From Sparassis latifolia (taxonomy: Eukaryota; Basidiomycota; Agaricomycetes; Polyporales; Sparassidaceae), in NCBI GenBank assembly GCA_018466975.1, contig CM031559.1, forward strand, positions 1,240,001-1,304,000: DNA of 64,000 nt, read 5' to 3'. The notes below the pieces were generated by a model. It saw only the letters and a list, made by a program, of their open reading frames with translations. It did no database searches and had not been told where the DNA came from. Shown one piece after another: positions 37,641 through 48,800 of this stretch. Each line of letters starts with the position of its first letter. The stretch's first letter is position 1. A program made the position numbers and the translations under genes.

Positions 37641-39480
37641 CAAACACTAGATGCCTGTCCCTGCATCATCTCCCATCTGGTATACTTGGCCACAGTAACT
37701 CAGGTGGCTGGTGCAATCCACATTCTTCACTGCATGGCAACAACTACTGGTGCAGATCAACTGGGATACCTTGGACACTCGGATATTGGTGTATAATCCA
37801 CAATGCAGTATACAGGATAAACTACACCTCATGTTGATCGTCCCACATTGTCCCAAAGATGCAATAGCTGCAGCTATTATTTCAATAACATTGCTGCCCA
37901 GAGAACATGATCATCGCACAGTGCCTAACTTCAACCTTTAACAAGTGCTTTGACATGTTTTCTTTCAGAGGATTCCACCTATCATTCCATTCTGTGGACA
38001 GCAGCATGTGAATGAGCACGATCTTAGTGCTACATATACACCTGCATCACATCATCACTCACACCATCTAGCATTGCTTACAGTATTTTTCTGTTGTGAA
38101 CAATGGTTCAGGACAATGAAATACTTGATTTTGACCGCTATCGTCCTAACTGTGAGCTTTTCATTGCCTCAGAATACCAGAAAACTGTTCTTTATCCAGG
38201 CAGATCAACTAATTGGTGCATCCAGAAATATTATGACATTTTTAAGGACATTTTCACTGTGCATATTGGTGAATTATCAATGAGCTGTTAAGCATGCAGG
38301 AATTTGAAGTGATCATCAACTCCATTAACACAAAAGGAATGGGGACACAAAACCCATTGCAAGTGCTCAAAAAGACACAGATTACATTTTCTCAGTGTCT
38401 TCACTGCTAAAAATTTACAGCAGGTGTCTCAAAATTTGATGGTGGGACAGTGGATGCCTTTCCGTAGCCGTTTAGAAATGTTCTAAACTAAATTTCGTCT
38501 CTAAATCAGGCCGGCACGTCGGCAAATTGATCTCCGCATACCGTGAGAGCAAAGTGAGCTCTTTCTAAACCTTATATCTGGAAGGGGGGGTCGACCCCCC
38601 CTTTCAGATTCTAAACGTCTCTCTAAACGATGATTTCGATCTCCGCCCACTCGCAATGCCCATCTTTGCCTATATTTGGTGCTGCATATTGCTTACATCA
38701 TGCTGCCGCTCGTCCTCCGACTTGGTTTGATCATCATCATGTTGCGACGCTACGGTTTCACAAATCCTGCTGTTCCGACACAGTGGGGTGTTTCGCAGTC
38801 CGCTTTGTGATTTAGAAGTGCTCCAAATCCTACGGGAAGGCATCCAGTATGGCAGTGGACAAAGAGTTTGGAGGACATGCAAAGCATAGATGCACGTGAC
38901 TACTAAGCATCAGCGGAGTTTTGGGGGTGTTGATGTTGGTGTATTACAGTGGAAAGTTCAACTTCTCTGCCAGCATCCACCAATGTCTGTCAACATTCCT
39001 CAGCCAAGACCGGCAACTGGTACTGCATCATGTTGAGTGCAACTGGCATCTGATGACTAGGCCCGGGTGTCATAAAGATACTCTGGCATCTACTTGAATC
39101 CTGTGCCTCCTCTGCACTTAAAAAAATTGCAAAAATGCTCCTTTGTTCGCTATAACACCTCTGTATACATGCTCGTAGGAATTCCCTCTCAAGAATGCAT
39201 TGGCGATGCTGCTGCAATGCAAACTCTGCTGCAAAAATGCACATGGGCACCTAGCTTCAAGCAATGTCCGTCCGGTATCATTCAGTACTGGTTGGATCTA
39301 AATGTTGCTTATTTGTGATGAAAATATTGGAAGGGAACATATCATTTATCTACGACATCCGGAAGGCATTGCCCATTAGCAGACTATACTGGATACTGAC
39401 GGCGAGGGCTGATTGGTTGAAACCCAGTGGCAGACAGCAAAATGTAGTGGTAGTCAGTGAGGTACATGGCAAATGACAAC
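37641..39480. other. AT-richer, probably transposon-derived stretch
   Basis: Base composition changes from the flanks and frames are short and broken (for example 38103-38291, 38990-39250). The look is of an old mobile element, but no transposase motif can be identified. It contains the palindrome at 38578-38607. Confidence 0.35.
38578..38607. repeat. 30-bp near-perfect G/C palindrome
   Basis: Two 15-bp arms meet at a SalI-type TCGA centre: CTGGAA plus seven G, then seven C plus TTTCAG. There is one mismatch. TTCTAAAC occurs on both sides of it. Confidence 0.9.
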
Positions 39481-39929
39481 AACAGTCACCAGCGACTGAC
39501 GGACTACAGTGTACTTCGCTGGCGGTTGTCAGTGGCCAATGACTGGCATGCAGTGGATGTAAACTGACTGCCGGTGAACACAGCCGGAATTCGCCGGCGG
39601 CCAGTAGCTTTGCATATTACTGAGTTTTGGCGGTCGGCAACCTCTCCTGGCGACTTTCTTGCACACGCAGAACACGGTTTTAAGACTTGGGCACTGTATT
39701 CTGAGCTTTAATACTACTGGGCGGGGCAATCGGCGACCTCACAATTGCTGTGCGCTGTAAAGCAGGCTGAAGGAATGATGTCTGTTGGCGGAGTTTCTGT
39801 TGGCGAAGGTCCCTTTGAGCATCTCTCAGTGAACCTCTGCTAGGGAATGTCTATCGGCGCATGTCTTTATGGGCCGGTTCAACGTCTTCTAGCGGTTGAG
39901 TCACCTGGCGGATGAGCCTGGCGTAGGCA

Positions 39930-40190
39930 TCCTGGCGGCGAACCTATCCTGGCGACCTTATCCTGGCAAACATGTCCTGACAAACATATCCTGGCGAACA
40001 TCCCGTGCCGAGCACTGATCCTGGCAAACATCTCATGCCGAACACTGATCCGGCCGAACAGATCCTGGGCCAGTGGCGAACAGATCTCCAGTGGCGAACA
40101 TCCCGTGGCGAACCTGACTTCTTCCAGCCGGCGAACGTATCTGGCACCGAACGTATCTGGCGAACAGATCCTGGCGAACGTCTCTGGGAG
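39930..40190. repeat. degenerate GGCGAAC minisatellite
   Basis: The heptamer GGCGAAC occurs eight times exactly, usually as CTGGCGAAC or GTGGCGAAC, at irregular spacing of roughly 13-45 bp, with variants such as GGCAAAC and GCCGAAC between. Weaker TGGCG-containing copies continue leftward to about 39.5 kb. The array has no coding sense. Confidence 0.8.
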
Positions 40191-41171
40191 ACAGCCATCG
40201 TCTCACTGCCAGCACCACCTGAATTGACTGTGACATGCCACGTCTCCGTTATTGTCTCTCGCTCGTCTTGGCGATGTGTAGCGTCCATTCCGATAGCATT
40301 ATGTACGGCGGCGTCTTCCCCCGACGTGCGCATGGACTCGCAGCCCCGTGGGAAGCAGTATAAAAACCCTGACTCCCTCTCAAATTGCCCTCCCGGACGT
40401 TGTACGTGGCGACATGCTACCAGTGGCTTAAAGGTAAGTATTACGATGCGTGTCTCCTGGACGTTAACCCAGTTCTTCCGCCTCCCGCGCTTCGGTCTGA
40501 CTCACGGTCGTCCCCGCCAACTACACGTATCGCCGCACATCTGCCACGTACATACATCCGCGCGAGCTTCGCAGACAGATCCGCCAGTAACTAACTCCAC
40601 AATGTACCGCGTATCACGTCTGTCAGACAGACTCGCGTCTTGGGCGGGCCTGGCCACGTTGTCTGACACACGCACCGCTCAATTCAGTTACTACGGCCGC
40701 TGGCGTGCTCTGCACAATTCATTTCGATTTCATTGTTCGATTGCTGTGGCATAATGGCAACGCCGCCGTCAACCTGAGGCCCGATGTGGCGCGGCAGCTG
40801 TACCCCTGTGCACCTGGACGTTAACGTTGACGGTAAGCCTGATCCTGATTGCAAGCAGCGACCTCGAAGGATAAGTAGATTAAGCAGACTATGTACTTTT
40901 TCACTGCGAATTATATACTGCATGTCCTTGCCCGTATCTGTGTGCCGTCCAGCGCCGGAGCGCGTCCAGGCTGGGCAGGGACGTAATAGAAAGTCCAAAA
41001 TACGATACAAGAACTTGGAAGCGTCCGATAGGATGCAAGACGGGAATCAAAGCGTCCGGGTATGCGGGAAATAACAAAGCCCAATATCGAGAATACGTGA
41101 GAGCGTGAGCGTGCTCCAGGATACGCTATGCACATCTGGCACATGAGCACCTGAGGGCGGGGACGGGTGGA
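40191..41171. other. intergenic 3' of the F-box gene
   Basis: A frame on the plus strand (40005-40754) runs through the minisatellite and is probably not coding. No gene seen. Confidence 0.4.
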
Positions 41172-42463
41172 CTAGACCGCGCTCATCCGCCGCACACCTG
41201 GCGCAGTCCGCACGAGCAACGCATTGTCCGTCACAGATGCTGTGCCCGCGTCGGGCTTCTCCGCCTGCGCTGTCTGCACGTCGACGGCCGGTGCCGGATC
41301 TGCAGCCGGAGCGCGGGGAGCGGTCATGGTGTGCGCGCGGGGGCGTACGAGGGGCGTCCCGGTGCGGATGAGGTCGAACAGCCTCGTGTGCTTGCGCGCC
41401 TCATTCAGGTATAGGTGCGTGTCGGTGATCTTGATGTCCGAGCTCAGCTCGATGCGCTCGAGACCTGGGTTTAGGCAAATCTACCGGAGCACACACCGGG
41501 AGTTAGTGGGGGCGCGCTCGTCACGTACGTGGATATACACTGACCTCCAGAAGTGCACTGTTCCAAACTGAGGGCAGCACGGTGCAGACGGTGCGCAGCG
41601 CGGGTGCTGCGATCAATGCGGCGGTGAACTGAGTAAGGGAGGCTGGTGGCGAGAAGCGGAAGGCAATGTCCACAGTTTTCTGTGGCACAAGTCTCATTAG
41701 CACGCACAATCAAGGCAGCGTAGGGGGTGATAATTGCATAACCCGGAAACTCAATCAATAAGCAAGAGCAGAGATATCCGAAATATTCCGACAGGGGAGA
41801 AGAGTATGACTCGACGAAAGCGCACGAAATGACGAAACATACCAGATGTTTCCACTCGGCGATCGCCTCGCTGAGCTTCTCGAAGAGTAGGGTGGTCCGA
41901 GGGAGGGTCAGGTACGCATATGCGGTCTTACGTATGGTGAGATGCTTCAAGCTGGTCATCTTCTTGAAGCTAGCACAAAAGTGGAGTAGCTTCTCGTTCA
42001 TGACCTTTACGTCTGGTCCCGGCGCTCCACCCGGAATAGTCGCAGTGGACACCGCACCATCGTCGATAGTCATATCGAACTCCTCAAGACATGGGCACAT
42101 GGCGACAACATCCTCCAGACCATCGAAGACACCCTCGACACAGATGGAGCGTACCCAGTGACCGAAGTCAGGGTTCGCACGCAGTGTGCTGGCCAGGAGG
42201 GAGGTATGACGTGCGGAGCGGAGTACGACGTGACGGTAATGCAGCGGCGTCGCGATGCGTATCCAGGTGTGGGACACGAGTAGCGCGGCGATGTGGGTAT
42301 GACGGGAAGCGTCGGGAGACGGTACGTCCGCAGATAGGGTAGGAGCAGGACGAGTCATGTGCCATGGAGGGCGAGTGGTGGAGCAGTGCACGGAGGGGGT
42401 GACGACGTGTTCGAGGATATGCTCGAGGAGTTCCTCGGGTATGGACGAGATGGCACCGTGCAT
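41172..42463 (-). CDS. F-box protein, 354 aa
   Basis: Probable substrate-recruiting subunit of an SCF ubiquitin ligase. Exons in order of translation: 41843-42463, 41545-41679, 41172-41480; phases agree, 354 aa. The N-terminus carries the F-box: IPEELLEHILEHVV, then after a Pro/Ser-rich insert HIAALLVSHTWIRIATPLHY and RHVVLRS. The middle has leucine-rich-like pieces (VFDGLEDVVAMCPCLEEFDM, MTSLKHLTI, ALIAAPALRTV, GLERIELSSDIKI). The C-terminus is Ala/Pro-rich and probably disordered. Intron 1 is long for this window (163 nt). Such F-box genes are numerous and fast evolving in agaricomycetes, and the substrate cannot be inferred. Confidence 0.85.
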
Positions 42464-44366
42464 GTTGCTGGTAGCGTGCGGGGTGCGTGCTGGTCTCGCG
42501 GGAATGTAGAGTTTCGGAATCGAGATGATGCACGCTTTAAATGCTAGATAGACGCGAAGAATCAGCTACAGATGATTAGATGCTTACACAGAACAGGATA
42601 TGCACGTACCGAGGTACGGAACGGCACAAACTGGGAGGCTATCCCGCGAAGGCCCAGAGTGGAACCGGCGGAGCAGTATCACCAGGCACCGAGGGTTGTC
42701 AAAGGAACGATGTACTGCCGCCAGCGACTCTCGCTTGAAATTAGGGTATGAAGATGCCAATGATGAACTCCAGCACCTGAGCTTCTACAACGAGGAAAGA
42801 AATTTTTGAAAGAAAAAGGAGAGACTGGGGTATTCAGATGGGTATCGATGGGTGGGTCACTCAGCAAGTTGGCGCATCTATTGCCAGCTCGCAGGTGGGA
42901 AGAAGACAGCAGCAGAGGTCGGAAGAGTCTTCGGTAAGGTTGCTAAGTAGCATGTGCGATGTCCCGTCGGTCAATTTCTTGAGCAAAAACTTTCCGCGAA
43001 AATATATAATTTCAGTCTCCGCGACACGCCCCACCTAGCTAGGAAGACGTGCAAAAGCGGAAGTCCCATTGGGTTCCGGACACTCGCATTTAGGGAGGAG
43101 AGAAGGAAAAACATCTGTTTCGAGGGCAGGCCGCCACTCTCTCCCGGTCAGACTTCCTTCAAGAAATTGCAGAAGCCCGTTTCCGATGATTTCCAGAACC
43201 TGATCAGGTCAAGGAACTGTGACGGAATACCGAAATTCTCAGGGATTCAAAAGCTCAAATATTCACATCGTCTCAAACCTTGTTGGACATTTGACAAGAC
43301 ATAAAACTCGACGAACAAGGCCATGCAATGCGCAGCGCCTCCTCCTTTTGTCGCATTTGTTTCAGATAAACAATTGCGCTGATCTTCGACCGACTCATCT
43401 CAAAATCGACAGATATAGGCAAGGTGTGGGCGAACCTGCGGCTGTCACGTCTGCTATCCCCTCACTGGCACTGCCCGACTTGATGATGCGCAGTTGACAT
43501 CTCTCTTCTGATCTCGACTGATGATTCACCCGAGGAGCCTTCGACACAGGATCCAGATCACGTTAGGCTCGAGCTCGGCAAATTTCTCCACCGTTCATCT
43601 CGAGGGCCCTGGTACCAGCTGGTAGCGTGTCCCGTGGAATATTTAGAACAGAACCCTCATTTTGCGTCCTCTTACGATGATACTAATGATGCTAACGCTT
43701 ATCCGCGTCAGCTGCCTCTGCGCTGTCCTTGCTCGAAGCGAAGTGGAAGTGTTCTCGCGCTTCGACGAGATATATGCATGATACGGTCTCCTTGCGGTCT
43801 CCCCATAAGCTTCGCGATAGGCTGGCTGGCTCTCCACGAGACGGTGAGAACGCCCGAGACAGGCCAGCGTCTTCCTCGAGTTCTTGTCTTGGTCACGGTG
43901 AAATTCACGACCGCTGGCAGTCCCGCCCATACTCTCCCTAACGGCGTGCGCAGTGAATATCTCAGTCGCTGCGCCGTGATTCGTCCCTTCGGGTCCCTTC
44001 TTCTTCTCGGCGTACACGCCTGTCCATGTGCGGGAACTTCTGCTAATTCCAAGGCTTCTGCAATCATAGCAGGGTGAGGGCACTATGCGTTGCGCAAGCT
44101 TCCATGCCGGCGTGCGCTATATTTACGCATATGCACTAAGCCTAGAAGGCCGAAATCCGAGCCAGTGATATTGGTGAGCTTTACTTCGATTTTGTTACTG
44201 TTGTTTCCTGACTTCCAATGTGGCGCGATGGTTGCATGTTTTCTGCTTGCCTGAAGATCCTGGCGAACGTGCATGCAGCTGTTGAGCTACTGAGATTCTT
44301 CTATGACCCAGCGGATACTCGGGTTCGCATATAGCAACATTGCTGGTCGCGAAGACCTGCATGCAG
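42464..44366. other. intergenic, overlapping frames only
   Basis: Frames of 147 codons (plus, 43634-44077) and 146 codons (minus, 43643-44083) lie on top of each other and neither has family features. No gene called. Confidence 0.4.
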
Positions 44367-44987
44367 CCGATAACTGGATAATTCTATTGGGAAACCCTCA
44401 GAAACCCGGAAACCCCAAGAAACCCCGGGTTTCTGAGGCTGCTCGGAGAAACCCCTCAATTTGGAAACTTGTGGGGTTTCCCTCTCCGGAGGAAGTTTCG
44501 GACTCCGGCCGGACGCCCTCCTGGGGCGGCCATGTTGGCATCATCGTTTGTGCGGGAAGGCAGGGCAGACTCACTCCTCAGCTTCTCATGGCAGTTGACG
44601 AGAGATCGAGAGACCTTGCCTGCATGCACTCTCCATATTCTTAAAGTAAATTTTCGCAAGAATGGGAGAGGGAGAGGGAAAATTGGCACCCGCCGTAAGC
44701 CTTGTCAGTCCCGCCCAACGCGTCCTGTTCACGTACATAGAGTGTACCGAGCTCCTGTGTGATCGGTAAGCCCCGAATCAACTTACAATTTCGCAGCGAG
44801 GCCTCTGCTACGGGGAGGCCGCACTTTACTCACTTTCAGAAAGAGACTGCAAGCGCGGCTCCCCATCAAAACCGGCCGGCTGTCAACGGTCTCCCTTGCA
44901 CAGAAACCAGGTTGCTGAGCAACTTAAGGGGGTTTCTGGGGTTTCCGGGTTTCTGGGGGTTTCTCAATAGAATTATCCCCGATAACT
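44367..44987. mobile_element. Mutator-like MITE, 603 bp, with 9-bp target duplication
   Basis: The element runs from 44376 to 44978. Both ends start GGATAATTCTATTG (inverted) and continue for about 50 bp of near-identical repeats of GAAACCC type. It is flanked by a perfect 9-bp direct repeat, CCGATAACT, at 44367-44375 and 44979-44987. Long terminal inverted repeats with 9-bp duplications fit Mutator-like elements. The interior shows no transposase, so it is non-autonomous. Confidence 0.88.
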
Positions 44988-45845
44988 GGTGCGAATTGTG
45001 CGATCTCCGCTAATTCCCACTGTTGCTTGACGCATAACAGCCGTTTTCGCCAGCGAATGGCATGCATGTGGCTGCAGTTTTATTTGTCCTAGAGATCTCC
45101 CACCTTCTAATTTGGCTTGTTAAAGACTTTGCATGAGCTAGTCGTCTGCATTTCGTCATCTTGCCAATGCAGTCGCGCACTGCACCCCGAAGACCATCCC
45201 GATCGGGCGACAGCCATTCTTCGGGAACATGCGATGTTAGCGTCCCAACTCCAAGAGTCGCAGCTAAAATCAGGCACACGTCTTGTTCCACCGACATTCA
45301 TGGTTCGCCACGGTAGTTGCGCTACAGCGTCAGAATCGCGTCGCAGATGCGCCCACTTCGATTCTTGTGCCAGTCAATTCAATTCAAACTTTGTATCGCG
45401 TGGACTTAGTACCATCTGGATGGTGCGCTGCGGGGGCTATGCGCTATGTCGTCGACGTCGTAGATGTGACTAGATGACGTCTGCGTGCCCGGGGAGCAAG
45501 CATCATTCGGAGCCACCTCGATACCGCCTCGATATGTGCCTGATAGCACTTCAATACTATACCTCTGGTGACATCAGGAATGCCAACGTAGGTACAGATC
45601 AACTTTGTCATGACTGCATTCAGCTTCGGTTCAAGCTTCAACTGACGACGACGACACTGAGTGGTCGAAGTGATTACACCGTGCTATGGCGTTTTACAAC
45701 ATTACAGTAAGGAGTCGGTACATATGCTACAGATAATAATGTAAATGCATCCGGGCAGCAACGTCAACGTTTTACAACATGACAGTGAGGTGTCAGTGCA
45801 TACGCGACACGTAGTGTAAATTTGTCCGCGAAGCAAAACGACAGT
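44988..45845. other. intergenic 3' of the ABC transporter
   Basis: No gene seen. A pair of similar segments (GTTTTACAACATTACAGTAAGGAGTC and GTTTTACAACATGACAGTGAGGTGTC types) near 45690 and 45770 suggests a short local duplication. Confidence 0.4.
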
Positions 45846-48800
45846 CTAGTCTTTGCGTCTCAGAGTCCGGATCCGATTGAGAGGAAGATGCTTCTTCAAC
45901 CACCCGATGATCGCTTGTCCACGAATACGGAACACGTAGGTGCACGCATACGTGGCGACAATCTATAGAATACTGTCGTCAGCCAAACTGCAGCGCATTG
46001 CCGAAGGGAAGACGCACATTGAATATGATATACACGAAGAAGAGGCCGAAGTCCCGCCAATGGTACTTATAGTACATGTTGAAGGATTGTTCCAGGAACG
46101 CATCAGCGGTGGCGTATGCACAATAGCGGCAACTGCTGGTGGCGTTCCCATTCGTCACGTATCCGCCTTTGGCTGCAATAAACCGACCCAGGTATTCTGT
46201 ACACGTCAGTCCGGTAGGTGGGTCGACGGTAACTAGTTCTGCGGCACTGCACACGATCGGTTTCTTGCCAAGTGCTACAAGTAAGCGGATTAGTAGGCTT
46301 TTTGATAGGTATGTCAAAAGGGACACACCCTGCGTAAGCAGTGCTTCAATCAGATACGTAAAGGGAGTCACGTGATACATCCATCGCCACCAGCCCATTA
46401 CACGATATGGCTGCAACACACCATTACTAGAGATTAGATGACGTGAGCCAAAGATCGGTGCAATAAAATAATCAGGCAAAACTGACAATGCAAGCACGAA
46501 GGTGAACAGGAAGCTGAAGACGATACCGGCAATCTCAGCAGTGGGAGACATCGCGGCTACAGTCTGTGGATGACGGATTAGCGGTTGCGATCGGTGGAAC
46601 ACAGAAGACGCAGAAACGGTACCTCTCCGATGGTGACGTAGTAGAACGGATACACAACGCCAAAGAGCAGATATGTGAAGCCGGCGCGCTCTCCAGGAAG
46701 GGCCACGGTCCAGTACCAGCACAAGAAGAATATAAGGGAGCCCAAGAAGTTGAAGGGTATCTCGACCAACATCTGGGCAGTCACCAACGCGGACCAGCTG
46801 TACATGTTACTGTGCTGCTCGCGGATCTCGTAGATATCCCTCATCTCGATGAAAATCACTTGCACCTGGTGCGTAAGACTGACACTCAAAACCGTGGACA
46901 TGAAGATTGACTGCAACAGAATGAATTGGCACAACTGACACGTTCGATGAGTGAATGTAACACATACGAAGAGTTTGTCCTGAGTCCCTTGTACGGTGTT
47001 TTTGGACTTGAAGAACGTGAAACCAATGAAAAGACCGCCGATGACATTCAACGCGAGCTTCGCCATTATATACATAGGGTTGCGCCACTGGCTCTGCATG
47101 CACCGTTGGAACACCATGGCAAACTGGTGGAACCATGAGGTCGGGAACGTTGTGCCCACGGTCAGTCCAATCGGCGGGCCCTTACGGCCTTCAGCGTGGA
47201 GCTGCTCGAGTTCTTCTTGTAACTTCTGGATCTCCTTCGAGTTCTTCCAGATAGCGAACCAGTCTCTGTCTGCAGTGGCTGTAGCACCTGCACCGATGAC
47301 ATCTAGGATGTATTCCGCACTGAGAGCAAGCGTGAATATTTCGCGAATGGATGTCATGCTGCAGACTCACGGGTTCTCGGCTTCGCCACAAGGCCGTCCA
47401 CCGTTCCTCTCAAAATAGTCGAGAAGAGTGGTGGCTCTCTTTCCAACGTCTCCAAAATAGACGGTTTCTCCACCTTTACACAACAAGAGTAGCCTGTCGA
47501 ATACCTACGCAAGGGAGCAAGCGTAATGAGTATCATAATTTCGTCCTCCAAAGGAAGGGTTCTGACCTGGAAAAGTTCGGCAGAAGGCTGATGAATGCTG
47601 ACGATCGGGAAATCGTTTGTCAATTCATGCGCAAGAAATCAAGCATTGCAACTCACGTGCATACAATAGCTTGGCCGCTATCAGCCAGATCGCGCAAGAA
47701 GGTCATGATAGCCCACGCGCTCTGTGAATCAAGCCCAGATGTCGGTTCATCAAGAAAAATCAACGAAGGCTAGAGCAGAGTGCGTCAGTATGCACCGCAA
47801 GACAATGTAAAGATGTTACACACTTTCGCGACGAGCTCGACGCCGATAGTCGTCCGCTTCCGATGCTCCACTCCCAGAGAGCCTACAATAGCATCGGCGT
47901 ACGGCATCAAGCCACACATCTCCAAACATTTTTCAACGCTATACACACGACAAAGTCAAACCAGCACAGCCGGACGAGATGCCCATACTCACTAGGCGCA
48001 TTTCTCTGCATACGGTGTCGACTGCGGCTGACGTAAAATCGCAGAAAACATCAACGCCTCACGCACACTCGCCGTCTCCAAATGCGTATCTGTCTGTTGG
48101 CAGTAACCACTGGATACAACAATGTCAGTTACCCAGTGCCGAATTAAAAATGAATCATAGCATACGTCCTAGCCTTGAAGTCCGCCGGCAGCACATGGCC
48201 ATTCATAAAGCGGTCGCCAGTGACGACGCCGCCAATTGTCCGCTCTGCCAGTACATTAAGCAGAGTAGTCTGCGAACGTCACAATAAGTGTAGATTCATC
48301 AGCAAACAGAGTACACGTCCATACCTTCCCCGCACCCGTCTCACCCATCAATGCGGTCAATTTCCCGGGAGGTACATATCCAGAAACGCTATCAAGCAAC
48401 AACCGGTCGCCGTCGGACGTGTGAACTGTATAGCACAGGTCCTGGAACGAAAATGTCTCGGACGGAGGAGGAGCCGCACGGGTCGCATTCTGTATCTCAG
48501 CCTTATTCTCATCCTCGACCGAGCCCTGGATTGATGGTTCACTGGCGGGCTGCTTCTCAATGTCCTCACCGCGCGCGGCGGCCTTGGCTTGCTTGAGCGC
48601 CTCCGGGTGGGATCCGCGCTTGTACAGCAGCACGTCAGTGTTGCCCTTCGCACCGGTGTTGATCTCGGTCAGTATGAGGAGTATCACGAGGAACCCAATG
48701 AAGAACACGATCGTGATACCAACGTTCTGCAACACATCAACTGACGTCAGCTCAGCTCGAAGGCGTGAAAGCAGAAGGGGGTGAGTGAGAATGGAAGGAA

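Noticed and set aside
43634..44083. Two overlapping frames of about 147 codons on opposite strands
   Set aside because: Neither shows family features, so no basis exists to choose one.
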